From Isoptericola chiayiensis (GTDB lineage: Bacteria; Actinomycetota; Actinomycetes; Actinomycetales; Cellulomonadaceae): a stretch of DNA of 64,000 nt. Shown piece by piece: positions 43,018-51,730 of this stretch. The DNA is taken from positions 37,562-101,561 of the forward strand of contig NZ_JABEZT010000010.1 in NCBI RefSeq assembly GCF_013149805.1. Reading direction: 5' to 3'. The number at the start of each line of letters is the position of its first letter. Position 1 is the stretch's first letter. Made by a program: the position numbers and the translations under genes. The notes under the pieces are model-generated. The model did no database searches, had not been told where the DNA came from, and saw nothing but the letters and a program-made list of their open reading frames with translations.

Positions 43018-44286
43018 GTGATCGACATCCGTCTCCTGCGCGACAACCCCGACGCCGTCCGAGCGAGCCAGACGGCCCGCGGCGAGGACACCTCCGTGGT
43101 GGACGCCGCCCTGGCCGCCGAGGCCCGACGGCGCAGCTCGCTCGCGGACTTCGAGTCGCTGCGCGCCGAGCAGAAGGCGATGGGCAAGCAGGTCGCGCAG
43201 GCGTCCGGCGAGGAGAAGGCCGCGCTCATCGGCCGGACCAAGGAGCTCGCCGACCAGGTCAAGGCCCACCAGGCCACCGCCAACGAGGCCGAGGCCGAGC
43301 TCGACGAGCTGCTCTACCGGATCCCGAACATCGTCGAGGGCGCCCCGGCCGGCGGCGAGGACGACTTCATCACCCTCAAGACCGTCGGCACCCCGCGTGA
43401 CTTCGCCGCCGAGGGCCTCACCCCCCGCGACCACCTGGACCTCGGCGAGGCGCTCGGCGCCATCGACACCCAGCGCGGCGCCAAGGTCTCCGGCTCGCGG
43501 TTCTACTTCCTCACCGGCGTCGGCGCACGCCTCGAGCTCGCGCTGCTCAACGCGGCCGTCGACCTCGCCACCGCCGCCGGCTTCACCCCGATGATCACGC
43601 CCACGCTCGTCACCCCGGACACGATGCGCGGCACCGGGTTCCTCGGTGAGCACGCCGACGAGGTCTACCACCTCGAACGTGACGACCTGTACCTGGTCGG
43701 CACCTCGGAGGTGGCGCTCGCGGGCTACCACGGCGACGAGATCATCGACCTGTCCGCCGGTCCGAAGCGGTACGCCGGCTGGAGCGCCTGCTACCGCCGG
43801 GAGGCCGGGTCGCACGGCAAGGACGTGCGCGGCATCATCCGCGTCCACCAGTTCCACAAGGTGGAGATGTTCTCCTACTGCCGACCGGAGGACGCCGAGG
43901 CCGAGCATCAGCGCCTGCTGGACTGGGAGGAGCAGATGCTCGCCGCCGTCGACCTCCCCTACCGGGTGATCGACACCGCCGCCGGCGACCTGGGCACCAG
44001 CGCTGCCCGCAAGTTCGACTGCGAGGCGTGGCTGCCCAGCCAGGAGCGGTACCTCGAGCTCACCTCGACGTCGAACTGCACCACGTTCCAGGCCCGGCGG
44101 CTCAACGTGCGGGCGCGCACCGAGAACGGCACCCAGACGGTGGCGACCCTCAACGGGACCCTCGGGACCACCCGCTGGCTGGTGGCGATCCTGGAGAACC
44201 ACCAGCAGGCGGACGGGTCGGTGCGGGTGCCGGAGGGTCTGCGGCCCTACCTGGGCGGGCTCGAGGTCCTCGAGCCGGTGCGCTGA
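43018..44286 (+). CDS. serS: Seryl-tRNA synthetase
   Basis: Charges tRNA-Ser with serine; it also supplies serine for selenocysteine where used. A class II synthetase of 422 residues. Residues 1-110 form the long coiled-coil arm that grips the variable arm of tRNA-Ser ([18 protein letters not shown], then helices with [11 protein letters not shown]). Motif 2 reads [19 protein letters not shown] and is followed by [29 protein letters not shown] and the motif 3 region near [19 protein letters not shown] hold the ATP and serine sites. Two tRNA-Ser genes lie in the same window. Leaderless GTG start. Confidence 0.98.
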   Translation: MIDIRLLRDNPDAVRASQTARGEDTSVVDAALAAEARRRSSLADFESLRAEQKAMGKQVAQASGEEKAALIGRTKELADQVKAHQATANEAEAELDELLYRIPNIVEGAPAGGEDDFITLKTVGTPRDFAAEGLTPRDHLDLGEALGAIDTQRGAKVSGSRFYFLTGVGARLELALLNAAVDLATAAGFTPMITPTLVTPDTMRGTGFLGEHADEVYHLERDDLYLVGTSEVALAGYHGDEIIDLSAGPKRYAGWSACYRREAGSHGKDVRGIIRVHQFHKVEMFSYCRPEDAEAEHQRLLDWEEQMLAAVDLPYRVIDTAAGDLGTSAARKFDCEAWLPSQERYLELTSTSNCTTFQARRLNVRARTENGTQTVATLNGTLGTTRWLVAILENHQQADGSVRVPEGLRPYLGGLEVLEPVR

Positions 44287-44296
44287 GGTGGCGCGA

Positions 44297-45100
44297 GTGA
44301 CGCCGTCGGACGGCCGCGCGCTCGTGGCGCTCGACCTCGACGGCACGTTGCTGTCCTACGCGGGCGACATGGCAGGTGCGGTGCACGACGCCGTCACCGC
44401 CGTCCGCGACGCGGGGCACGAGGTGGTGCTCGCCTCGGGGCGGTCGCTCATCTCGATGCTGCCGGTCGCCGAGCACCTCGGCATCGAGACGGGCTGGATG
44501 GTCTGCTCGAACGGAGCCGTCACCGTCCGGCTCGACCCGGACCTGCCGGAGGGGTGGGTGGCCGACGACGTCGTGACGTTCGACCCGGAGCCTGCCCTGA
44601 GCCTGCTGCGCCACGAGCTGCCCGACGCCCGGTACGCCGTCGAGGACCTCGGTGTCGGTTTCCGCATGACCGAGCGATTCCCGGAGGGCGAGCTGGAGGG
44701 CGTGCACGTCGTCGTGCCGCTCGAGGAGCTGTGGGCCACGGAGGTCACGCGCGTCATCGTGCGCTCTCCGGAGTCCACGTCCGAGCGGTTCCACGAGCTG
44801 GTCGAGCACCTGGGGCTCGAGGACGTGACCTACGCGGTGGGATGGAGCGCCTGGATGGACCTGGCACCCCTCGGGGTGTCCAAGGCGACCGCGCTGGAGC
44901 AGGTCCGACGGCGTACCCACGTCCAGCCGCACCGCACGATCGCGATCGGCGACGGCCGCAACGACGTCGAGATGCTGCGCTGGGCGTCCCGGGGTGTGGC
45001 GATGGGACACGCCGACGAGGTGGTGCGCGGGGCCGCCGACGAGGTGACCGGGACCGTGGAGGACGACGGTGCCGCCGTCGTCCTGCGCTCCCTGCTCTGA
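44297..45100 (+). CDS. HAD-superfamily (Cof-type) phosphatase
   Basis: A 267-residue hydrolase of class IIB. Motif I is LVALDLDGTLLSYAG (the Asp pair at about 13 and 15), motif II VLASGRSLISM, the cap follows, and motifs III and IV are GVSKATALEQV and IAIGDGRNDVEMLRWA. Such enzymes dephosphorylate sugar phosphates, nucleotides or flavin precursors; the substrate cannot be told. It follows serS with ten bases between. I prefer GTG 44297 because GAGG lies eight bases before it; GTG 44288 is an alternative. Confidence 0.9.
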   Translation: MTPSDGRALVALDLDGTLLSYAGDMAGAVHDAVTAVRDAGHEVVLASGRSLISMLPVAEHLGIETGWMVCSNGAVTVRLDPDLPEGWVADDVVTFDPEPALSLLRHELPDARYAVEDLGVGFRMTERFPEGELEGVHVVVPLEELWATEVTRVIVRSPESTSERFHELVEHLGLEDVTYAVGWSAWMDLAPLGVSKATALEQVRRRTHVQPHRTIAIGDGRNDVEMLRWASRGVAMGHADEVVRGAADEVTGTVEDDGAAVVLRSLL

Positions 45101-45131
45101 CCCCGACCCCGACCCGACGCGTTACACCCGT

Positions 45132-45231
45132 CCCGCGAGGTAGGCGGACGACCCGCGAGGTAGGCCGGAAGCGCGCTCTACCCCGCGCCGACGTTGCCTA
45201 CCTGACGGGGAAGTCGCCTACCTCGCGGGAG
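45132..45231. repeat. Two direct plus two inverted copies of the 20-bp repeat
   Basis: AGGTAGGC occurs at 45138 and 45158 on the plus strand, and reversed at 45196-45203 and 45216-45223, again at exactly 20-base spacing. The two pairs face each other across about 30 bases, so together they form a large hairpin. The element fills the 137-base gap between the convergent HAD and map genes and may serve as a terminator. Confidence 0.85.
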
Positions 45232-45237
45232 GGCGGG

Positions 45238-46020
45238 TCAGTCGCGGGCCGTGAGGACGATCGGGCCGTCGGCGGTGATCGCGATGGTGTGCTCGCTGTG
45301 CGCACCGCGGGAGCCGTCGGTCGAGCGCAGCGTCCAGCCGTCGTCGTCGGTGTAGATCTCGTCCGTGGTCTCGAGGAACCACGGCTCGATCGCGATGACC
45401 AGACCGGGGCGCAGCGGGAACCCGCGCCCGGCGCGGCCGTCGTTCGGGACGTGCGGGTCGCCGTGCATGGTGCGCCCGACGCCGTGGCCGCCGAAGTCGG
45501 TGTTGATCGAGTAGCCGGCCTCGCGGGCGACGGCGGCGATCGCGGCGGAGATGTCGCCGATCTTCTTGCCCGGCTGGGCGGCGGCGATACCCGCGTCGAG
45601 GGCGATCTCCGTGGTCCGGATGAGCTTCGCGTCGGCCTCGGCGCGCCCGGAGGAGGACGACTCGCCGACCACGAAGGAGATCGCCGAGTCGGAGACCCAC
45701 CCGTCGACGGCGACGGCGAAGTCGATGCTCAGCAGGTCGCCGTCGGCCAGCGTGTAGTCGTGCGGCAGGCCGTGCAGCACGGCGTCGTTGACCGACGTGC
45801 AGATGACCTTGCCGAACGGGCTCGCGCCGAAGGACGGGTGGTAGTCGATGTAGCAGGACTCCGCGCCGCGCTCCTTGATCCGGCGGTGCGCCAACGCGTC
45901 CAGCTCGAGCAGGTTGACCCCGGGGCGGGCGGCCTCGCGCACGGCCTGCAGCGTCTCCGCGACGAAGCGGCCTGCGGGGCGCATCTCCTCGATCTCGCGC
46001 GGGGTCCTCAGCTCGATCAT
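45238..46020 (-). CDS. map: Methionine aminopeptidase, type I
   Basis: Removes the N-terminal methionine from new proteins with a two-metal centre. At 260 residues it has the type Ia length, without the SH3-binding N-terminal extension. The metal ligands are visible: Asp in SIDFAVAVDGW, Asp in VSDSAISF, His in FGGHGVGRTMH, Glu in IAIEPWFLE and Glu in SEHTIAI. GGAAGGACC lies six bases before the ATG. It is separate from the usual secY-adk-map ribosomal cluster, so this could be a second copy; the rest of the genome would tell. Confidence 0.96.
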   Translation of the reverse strand: MIELRTPREIEEMRPAGRFVAETLQAVREAARPGVNLLELDALAHRRIKERGAESCYIDYHPSFGASPFGKVICTSVNDAVLHGLPHDYTLADGDLLSIDFAVAVDGWVSDSAISFVVGESSSSGRAEADAKLIRTTEIALDAGIAAAQPGKKIGDISAAIAAVAREAGYSINTDFGGHGVGRTMHGDPHVPNDGRAGRGFPLRPGLVIAIEPWFLETTDEIYTDDDGWTLRSTDGSRGAHSEHTIAITADGPIVLTARD

Positions 46021-46102
46021 GTTGGTCCTTCCGGTGCTCTCCGACGGCGCTCGCCACAGGTCCCCAGGATCATCCCACGGATCGCCCAGCGCCCCGGATC
46101 GT

Positions 46103-46173
46103 CACCGCATCGTAACCAGGATGCGGTGCGGGAGCGGTTGCATGACCTGCAACGTTGCGGTCGACTTGCAACC
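46103..46173. promoter_or_regulatory. LacI-like operator region upstream of the sugar transporter
   Basis: GCAACGTTGC (46149-46158) is a perfect palindrome with central CG, typical of LacI-family sites. GGTTGCA (46136) and TGCAACC (46167) flank it almost symmetrically. Further upstream CACCGCAT (46103) and ATGCGGTG (46121) form a second inverted repeat. The region lies 90-160 bases before the binding-protein start, with map transcribed the other way. No LacI gene is in the window. Confidence 0.6.
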
Positions 46174-46263
46174 AGAGCAGGTCGACCCGTCCGGGCGCCC
46201 GCTCGCTCTGGTCCGACGGCCCACCGGGTCGCCGGCGACCACACGACGTAGTGGAGGGTTGAC

Positions 46264-47664
46264 ATGACCAGGACCACGACGGCGCGCCGACGCCGTCTGA
46301 CAACGGTCGCCGCCGGCGCGAGCCTGGCGCTCGTCCTCGCCGCCTGTGGCGGGAACGGCGACAGCGACGGTGGCGGCGGGGGCGACATGGACGACGGCGG
46401 CGGGGGCACGGCCGAGGACATCGACTGCGCCGCCTACGACGAGTTCGGCGACCTCGAGGGCACCTCGGTGAGCATCTACACCTCGATCGTCGAACCGGAG
46501 CAGTCCCAGCAGGAGCTGTCCTACGACGCCTTCGAGGAGTGCACCGGTGTCACGGTGAACTACGAGGGCTCGCGCGAGTTCGAGGCACAGCTGCTGGTGC
46601 GCATCCAGGCCGGCAACACCCCGGACATCGCTTACCTGCCCCAGCCCGGCCTGCTGAACACGATCGTCAACGACTACCCGGACCAGATCGTGGAGGCCCC
46701 GGAGCCGACGGTCGCGAACGTCGACGAGTTCTTCAGCGAGGAGTGGAAGGAGTACGGCTCGGTCGACGGGACGTTCTACGCCGCCCCGCTGGGCGCCAAC
46801 GCCAAGTCCTTCGTCTGGTACAACCCGACGATGTTCGCGGACGCCGGCTACGAGGTCCCGGAGACGTGGACCGAGCTGATGGACCTCACGGAGACCATCG
46901 CCTCGGAGCAGGAGGTGCTGCCGTGGTGCGCCGGCGTGGAGTCCGGCGACGCGACCGGTTGGGCCGGCACCGACTGGATCGAGGACGTCGTGCTGCGTAC
47001 CGCCGGGCCCGATGTGTACGACCAGTGGTACATGCACGAGATCCCGTTCAACGACCCGCAGATCGTCGACGCCTTCGACACGGCCGGGGAGATCCTCAAG
47101 AACCCGGACTACGTGAACGCCGGTCTCGGCGGGGTCGACTCGATCGCCACCACGCCGTGGGACCAGGCGGGCGTCGGGGTGCTGGACGGCACCTGCTGGA
47201 TGTACCGCATGGCCAGCTTCTACGCCACGCAGTGGCCGGAGGGCACCGAGGTCGGGTCTGACGGCGACGTGTACGCGTTCTACCTGCCCACCGACCAGAC
47301 GGACATGCAGCCCGTCCTCGGCGGCGGGGAGTTCGTGGCGGCGTTCGACGACCGGCCCGAGGTCCAGGCGTTCCAGACCTACCTGGCCAGCGCGGACTGG
47401 GCGAACCAGAAGGCCATCGCCACGCCCGAGGGCGGTTGGTTCAGCGCCAACAACGGCCTGGACATCAACAACCTCGCCTCGGAGTTCGACCAGGACGCCG
47501 CCGCCCTGGTCTCCGACGAGGAGACGGTCTTCCGGTTCGACGCCTCGGACCTCATGCCCGGTGAGGTCGGTGCCGGCACCTTCTGGAACGGCATCGTGAA
47601 CTGGCTGACCGGTGACTCCAGCCAGGAGGTGACGGACCAGATCGAGAGCAGCTGGCCGATGTGA
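46264..47664 (+). CDS. ABC sugar transporter, substrate-binding lipoprotein
   Basis: A 466-residue extracellular binding protein of the family 1 (maltose/alpha-glucoside) type. The signal peptide ends in lipobox LAACGGNG (Cys about 28), followed by a Gly/Asp-rich flexible linker. The chain then reads GTSVSIYTSIVEPEQSQQ and AGNTPDIAYLPQPGLL, as in AglE- or ThuE-like proteins. Aromatic residues (WYNPTMF, WAGTDWIED, GGWFSANNG) line a probable sugar pocket. It is the first gene of the operon, with GGAGGG before the ATG. Alpha-glucosides are a reasonable guess; no glycosidase is nearby to confirm. Confidence 0.9.
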   Translation: MTRTTTARRRRLTTVAAGASLALVLAACGGNGDSDGGGGGDMDDGGGGTAEDIDCAAYDEFGDLEGTSVSIYTSIVEPEQSQQELSYDAFEECTGVTVNYEGSREFEAQLLVRIQAGNTPDIAYLPQPGLLNTIVNDYPDQIVEAPEPTVANVDEFFSEEWKEYGSVDGTFYAAPLGANAKSFVWYNPTMFADAGYEVPETWTELMDLTETIASEQEVLPWCAGVESGDATGWAGTDWIEDVVLRTAGPDVYDQWYMHEIPFNDPQIVDAFDTAGEILKNPDYVNAGLGGVDSIATTPWDQAGVGVLDGTCWMYRMASFYATQWPEGTEVGSDGDVYAFYLPTDQTDMQPVLGGGEFVAAFDDRPEVQAFQTYLASADWANQKAIATPEGGWFSANNGLDINNLASEFDQDAAALVSDEETVFRFDASDLMPGEVGAGTFWNGIVNWLTGDSSQEVTDQIESSWPM

Positions 47665-47737
47665 TCACACCCGGTGCGGGGTGCGGGCGCCGAGCGCTCG
47701 CACCCCGCACCCTCCCGAGGCCCAAAGGAGGTGCCTG

Positions 47738-48727
47738 GTGGACTGGTTGCTGTACCCGGACTCGCCCGGGATGAAACTCGTCGTCATGGTGATCGGCATC
47801 GGCGTGTTCGTGCTGGTGATGAGTCTGATCCTCTTCCTGGTCGACCGGCCGAAGCGCATCCCGTCGTGGGTGGTGGCGATCGGGTTCGTCGGCCCCGCCC
47901 TGCTGCTCATCGCCTACGGTCTGCTGCGGCCGGGCTTCGAGACGCTCTACAACTCTTTCTTCAACCGCAACATCACGGAGTTCGTCGGGTTCGACAACTA
48001 CGAGCAGATGCTGACGGTCGGCGCCTTCCAGAAGGTGCTGCTGGTCACTGCCGCCTGGGTCATTCTGGCCCCGTTGCTGAGCACCCTCATCGGGTTGGTC
48101 TACGCGGTGCTCGTGGACCGGGCTCGGTTCGAGCGGATCGCCAAGACGCTGATCTTCATCCCGATGGCGATCTCGATGGTCGGCGCTTCCATCATCTGGG
48201 GGTTCGTCTACGAGTTCCGCCCCGACCAGCCGGGCGTGAACCAGATCGGGCTGCTCAACCAGGTGCTCGTCTGGCTCGGTCTGCCGCCTCAGCAGTTCCT
48301 CATCGGTGAGCCGTGGAACACCGGGTTCCTCATCGCGGTGATGATCTGGATCCAGACCGGTTTCGCCATGACCGTTCTTGCGGCGGCCATCAAGGCCATC
48401 CCGGACGACATCGTCGAGGCTGCCCGGCTCGACGGGCTGCACGGCCTCGGGATGTTCCGCTACATCACGGTGCCGAGCATCCGCCCGGCGCTCGTCGTCG
48501 TGCTGACCACGATCGCCATGACCACGCTCAAGGCGTTCGACATCGTCCGCACCATGACCGGCGGGCAGTTCGGCACGCAGGTCGTCGCGAACGAGTTCTA
48601 CACCCAGGCCTTCCGGCAGAACAACCAGGGGTTGGCCGCGGCGTTCGCCGTGGTGCTGTTCATCCTGGTGATCCCGATCGTCGCCTACAACGTCCGCCAG
48701 ATGCGCAGGTCGGAGGAGATCCGATGA
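47738..48727 (+). CDS. ABC sugar transporter permease 1
   Basis: A 329-residue inner-membrane permease of the MalF/AglF type with about seven to eight helices. The EAA loop that docks the ATPase reads IVEAARLDGLHGLGMFRYIT near residue 228. VLTTIAMTTLKAFDIVRTMTGG follows, as in AglF-like permeases. The GTG start is fixed by AAAGGAGGT five bases before it. It overlaps permease 2 by four bases (ATGA). The gap to the binding protein is 73 bases with no strong terminator. Confidence 0.93.
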   Translation: MDWLLYPDSPGMKLVVMVIGIGVFVLVMSLILFLVDRPKRIPSWVVAIGFVGPALLLIAYGLLRPGFETLYNSFFNRNITEFVGFDNYEQMLTVGAFQKVLLVTAAWVILAPLLSTLIGLVYAVLVDRARFERIAKTLIFIPMAISMVGASIIWGFVYEFRPDQPGVNQIGLLNQVLVWLGLPPQQFLIGEPWNTGFLIAVMIWIQTGFAMTVLAAAIKAIPDDIVEAARLDGLHGLGMFRYITVPSIRPALVVVLTTIAMTTLKAFDIVRTMTGGQFGTQVVANEFYTQAFRQNNQGLAAAFAVVLFILVIPIVAYNVRQMRRSEEIR

Positions 48728-49674
48728 GCACCACCCCGGCCGTCCCGGCCTCGACCCCGCAGACCGAGGACACCGCACCGACCAAGCCCCGCAAGCTGAG
48801 CCGGCTCGAGAAGCGTGCCATCGCCACCAAGGGGCGGCTGACGTCTCCGTGGGCGTCGCTGACGGCGGTGATCCTCGCGACGTTGTGGACCATCCCCACC
48901 ATCGGGCTGCTGGTCACGTCGTTCCGTCCGGAGATCGACATCCGGCGCAGCGGCTGGTGGACGGTGATCCCCGGCATCTTCACCGGCGAGACCGAGTTCA
49001 CCCTGGACAACTACGAGCAGGCGCTCTACGGCAGCGACAACCTGGCGGGCGTGTTCATCAACACCTTCGTCATCACCATCCCGGCGGTGGTCATCCCGAT
49101 CACGGTGGCGCTCCTGGCGGCCTACGGGTTCGCCTGGATCGAGTTCCCGGGGCGGAACCTGCTTTTCGTCGCCGTCTTCGCGCTGCAGGTCGTGCCCATC
49201 CAGGTCGCGCTCGTCCCGCTGCTGACCAACTACAACCAGTGGGGGATGGCGGGGTCGTTCTGGACGGTGTGGCTCTCGCACTCGATCTTCGCGCTGCCAT
49301 TGGCGGTGTTCCTGCTGCACAACTTCATGAAGGACATCCCCCGGTCGTTGATCGAGGCTGCCCGCGTGGACGGGGCAGGGCACGTGAAGATCTTCTTCCG
49401 TGTGCTGTTCCCCCTGCTGGTGCCCGCGATCGCGGCCTTCGGGATCTTCCAGTTCCTCTGGGTCTGGAACGACCTGCTGGTCGGCCTGACCTTCGCGGCG
49501 CCGGAGTACCGGCCGCTGACGGTGGCGATCGCCGAGATGGCCGGCTCGCGCGGCGGTGACTGGCACATCCTGACGGCCGGTGCGTTCATCGCGATGATCG
49601 TGCCGCTGATCGTGTTCCTGCTGCTGCAGCGCTACTTCGTGCGCGGGATGCTCGCGGGCGCGGTCAAGGGCTGA
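48724..49674 (+). CDS. ABC sugar transporter permease 2
   Basis: A 316-residue permease of the MalG/AglG type with six helices after a hydrophilic, charged N-terminus of about 40 residues. The EAA loop reads LIEAARVDGAGHVKIFFRVL near residue 216, and the conserved ending is FVRGMLAGAVKG. Its ATG overlaps the stop of permease 1. No ATPase gene follows, so the importer presumably shares an MsiK-type ATPase coded elsewhere, as is usual for actinobacterial sugar importers. Confidence 0.93.
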   Translation: MSTTPAVPASTPQTEDTAPTKPRKLSRLEKRAIATKGRLTSPWASLTAVILATLWTIPTIGLLVTSFRPEIDIRRSGWWTVIPGIFTGETEFTLDNYEQALYGSDNLAGVFINTFVITIPAVVIPITVALLAAYGFAWIEFPGRNLLFVAVFALQVVPIQVALVPLLTNYNQWGMAGSFWTVWLSHSIFALPLAVFLLHNFMKDIPRSLIEAARVDGAGHVKIFFRVLFPLLVPAIAAFGIFQFLWVWNDLLVGLTFAAPEYRPLTVAIAEMAGSRGGDWHILTAGAFIAMIVPLIVFLLLQRYFVRGMLAGAVKG

Positions 49675-49683
49675 ACCAGAGCT

Positions 49684-49725
49684 CCGTCCGACGTCGTCAC
49701 GACACCCCGCGACGACGTCGGACGG
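49684..49725. terminator. Bidirectional terminator after the sugar transporter
   Basis: A perfect 15-bp stem (49684-49698 with 49711-49725) with a 12-base loop lies between the permease stop and the convergent DUF805 stop at 49733. Confidence 0.8.
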
Positions 49726-49732
49726 GGACTGC

Positions 49733-50167
49733 TCAGACCTGCGGCGCGGCGGCCGGGGCGACGGCGCCGAGTCGGGGGTCGGCGCCGTACTGGTTCGGGC
49801 CGCGCGCGCCCTCGAGCGCCCAGAAGACGATCAGGACGATGTTGGCGACGGGGACGAAGGCGAGCAGGTAGAACCAGCCCGACTTGTCGGTGTCGTGCAG
49901 CCGGCGGACGGCCACGGCGAGCGTGCCGACGAACACGTAGAGCCACAGGGCGAACAGCGCGAGGCCGAGCACGATGCCGACGATCGTGGTGAGGACCGGC
50001 GCGTCCACGGCGACGAGGACGGCGGCCACGATCGCGGAGACGACGCCGACGGTGAGCCCGAGCAGGACGACGGCGAGGTACCACCACCAGAACTCGGAGC
50101 GCCGGGCGCGGCCGGAGAAGTTCGTGAGGTTGGTGCGGACGGAGGTGACGGCGTCGCCGAAGGACAT
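49733..50167 (-). CDS. DUF805 membrane protein (first of a pair)
   Basis: A 144-residue protein of the DUF805/YhaH family with four predicted helices. It opens FGDAVTSVRTNLTNFSGRARRSEFWWWYL, then helices over about 22-60 and 75-95, RRLHDTDKSGWFYLLAFVPV, and ends in GARGPNQYGADPR. These phrases are the family hallmark (GRARRSEFW, RRLHDtdrSGW, GTxGxNxYG). No function is established. Its partner just upstream is similar throughout, so the two arose by duplication. Confidence 0.93.
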   Translation of the reverse strand: MSFGDAVTSVRTNLTNFSGRARRSEFWWWYLAVVLLGLTVGVVSAIVAAVLVAVDAPVLTTIVGIVLGLALFALWLYVFVGTLAVAVRRLHDTDKSGWFYLLAFVPVANIVLIVFWALEGARGPNQYGADPRLGAVAPAAAPQV

Positions 50168-50221
50168 GCTTCTCCAGAGCTCGTGTGCGCTGCGTCGTCA
50201 CGGGCGTGGCGACCGCACGCG

Positions 50222-50251
50222 AACCTAGAGCACCCCGTCACGCGGTGTCCA
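50222..50251 (-). promoter_or_regulatory. Promoter of the first DUF805 gene
   Basis: On the minus strand TGGACA (50251-50246) and TAGGTT (50227-50222) are 18 bases apart, about 55 bases before the ATG. This suggests the two DUF805 genes are separate transcripts. Confidence 0.5.
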
Positions 50252-50297
50252 GCATTCCTCCAGAAGTCCTCCACAAGTTGCCCCGAAGTGGCAGCGG

Positions 50298-50714
50298 TCA
50301 GCCGCCCAGACCCGAACGGTAGGCGGGGTCCGGGCCGAAGCGGTTGGGCCCCTGGGTGCCCTCCAGCACCATGAGGACGAGCAGGATGATCCAGCCGACC
50401 AGCGGGACGAACCCGATGAACCACCAGAACCCCGAGCGGTCGGTGTCGTGCAGACGGCGCACGGTGACCGCGATGTTCGGGATCACGAACAGCAGCCACG
50501 CGGCGAAGATCAGCAGCGCGGACCCGAACTCGAACACGGGCATCCCGGTGTCGGCGTCGATGCTGTAGCCGCCGAACACGGCGACCAGGATGCTGAGCGC
50601 GATGCTGACGAGCAGCACGAACAGGTACCACCACCAGTACTCGGAGCGCCGCGCCCGGCCGGAGAACGTCGCGTACTTGCCGAAGACCGTCCTGACTGCC
50701 TCGCCGAACCCCAT
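50298..50714 (-). CDS. DUF805 membrane protein (second of a pair)
   Basis: A 138-residue DUF805 protein. MGFGEAVRTVFGKYATFSGRARRSEYWWWY opens it, RRLHDTDRSGFWWFIGFVPL marks the middle, and GTQGPNRFGPDP the end. It has four helices and differs from its neighbour mostly in the second helix and the loop after it, which includes YSIDADTGMPVFEFG. It is 130 bases upstream of the other copy. Confidence 0.93.
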   Translation of the reverse strand: MGFGEAVRTVFGKYATFSGRARRSEYWWWYLFVLLVSIALSILVAVFGGYSIDADTGMPVFEFGSALLIFAAWLLFVIPNIAVTVRRLHDTDRSGFWWFIGFVPLVGWIILLVLMVLEGTQGPNRFGPDPAYRSGLGG

Positions 50715-50815
50715 GGTCGCGCCCTTCGCGTCACCGAACCTGCTCGTGGTCCCACGCTAGCGACCCGGCCGGTCCGCGGCGCGGCGACGCACCGGCGCCG
50801 GTCGCGCGAGACGCG

Positions 50816-50821
50816 TAGGCT
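50816..50821 (+). promoter_or_regulatory. -10 box of a leaderless transporter gene
   Basis: TAGGCT ends six bases before the GTG of the EamA gene; no ribosome site is present. Confidence 0.55.
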
Positions 50822-50827
50822 CCCGAG

Positions 50828-51730
50828 GTGCCCGCCGCAGACCCGACCTCGTCCGGACCGCCGTCGTCCCTGCGCGGCGGACGGCTGGACCGGGTGCCCG
50901 CGCCGGCCCTGTTCCTGGTCTCGGGGCTGACGCTGTACCTGGGCGCCGCGGTCGCCGTGGGTCTGTTCGAGACGCTCGGCGCACCCACCGTGAGCTGGTG
51001 GCGCATCGTGCTCGCCGCCGTCGTGCTGCTGGCGTGGCGCCGGCCGTGGCGCCGGCGCTGGACGCGCGCGGACCTGGGGCACGCGGCGCTGTTCGGCATC
51101 GCACTGTCGGCGATGAACATCGTCTTCTACGTGGCGATCGACCACCTGCCGCTCGGGGTCGCCGTCGCGCTCGAGTTCACCGGTCCGGTCGCCGTCGCGG
51201 CGATCACCGGCCGCGGGTGGCGCGAGCGCGGGGCGATCCTCGTGGCCGCCGTGGGCGTCGTGCTGCTGGCCGGGATCACGCTCGACGGCGACGTGCCGCG
51301 CGACGACGTCGTCATCGGCCTGGTGGCGGTCTTCTGCGCCGCCGCCTGCTGGGCGGGTTACATCGTGCTCGGCAAGCGGGTGGCCGGGGGAGGGTCGGGC
51401 TTCGACGGCCTCGCCGTCGGCATGGCGGCGGGTGCGCTGGTGTTCGCGCCGTTCTTCGGCGGCTCGGTCGTGACGGTGGTGCCCGACGTCGGTCTGCTCG
51501 CGTTCCTGCTGGTGGTCGCGATCTGCTCGTCGGTGGTGCCGTACGTGTTGGACCAGGTGGTGCTGCGGCGGGTCGGCACGGCGACGTTCGCGGTGCTGCT
51601 GGCGCTGCTGCCGGCGACGGCCACGGCCGTCGGCGCCGTCGTGCTGGCGCAGGTGCCGTCCTGGCCGGAGCTGGTGGGGCTCGCGTTCGTCTCGGGCGCG
51701 ATCGCGATGACGGCGACCGGCCGGGACTAG
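50828..51730 (+). CDS. EamA/DMT-superfamily transporter
   Basis: A 300-residue protein with ten helices in two EamA repeats (about residues 20-145 and 160-295). Repeat 1 includes WWRIVLAAVVLLAW and FYVAIDHLPLGVAVALEFTGPVAVA; repeat 2 includes the matching VVPYVLDQVVLRRVGTATFAVLLALLPATATAVGAVVL. It resembles RhtA/YdcZ-like exporters of amino acids or other metabolites; the substrate is unknown. Its stop overlaps the stop of the convergent Bpa gene. Confidence 0.92.
   Translation: MPAADPTSSGPPSSLRGGRLDRVPAPALFLVSGLTLYLGAAVAVGLFETLGAPTVSWWRIVLAAVVLLAWRRPWRRRWTRADLGHAALFGIALSAMNIVFYVAIDHLPLGVAVALEFTGPVAVAAITGRGWRERGAILVAAVGVVLLAGITLDGDVPRDDVVIGLVAVFCAAACWAGYIVLGKRVAGGGSGFDGLAVGMAAGALVFAPFFGGSVVTVVPDVGLLAFLLVVAICSSVVPYVLDQVVLRRVGTATFAVLLALLPATATAVGAVVLAQVPSWPELVGLAFVSGAIAMTATGRD

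Noticed and set aside
42895..45231. A CRISPR array at the 20-bp repeats
   Set aside because: Period is only 20 bases, there are no unique spacers, no cas genes, and the units occur in both orientations.
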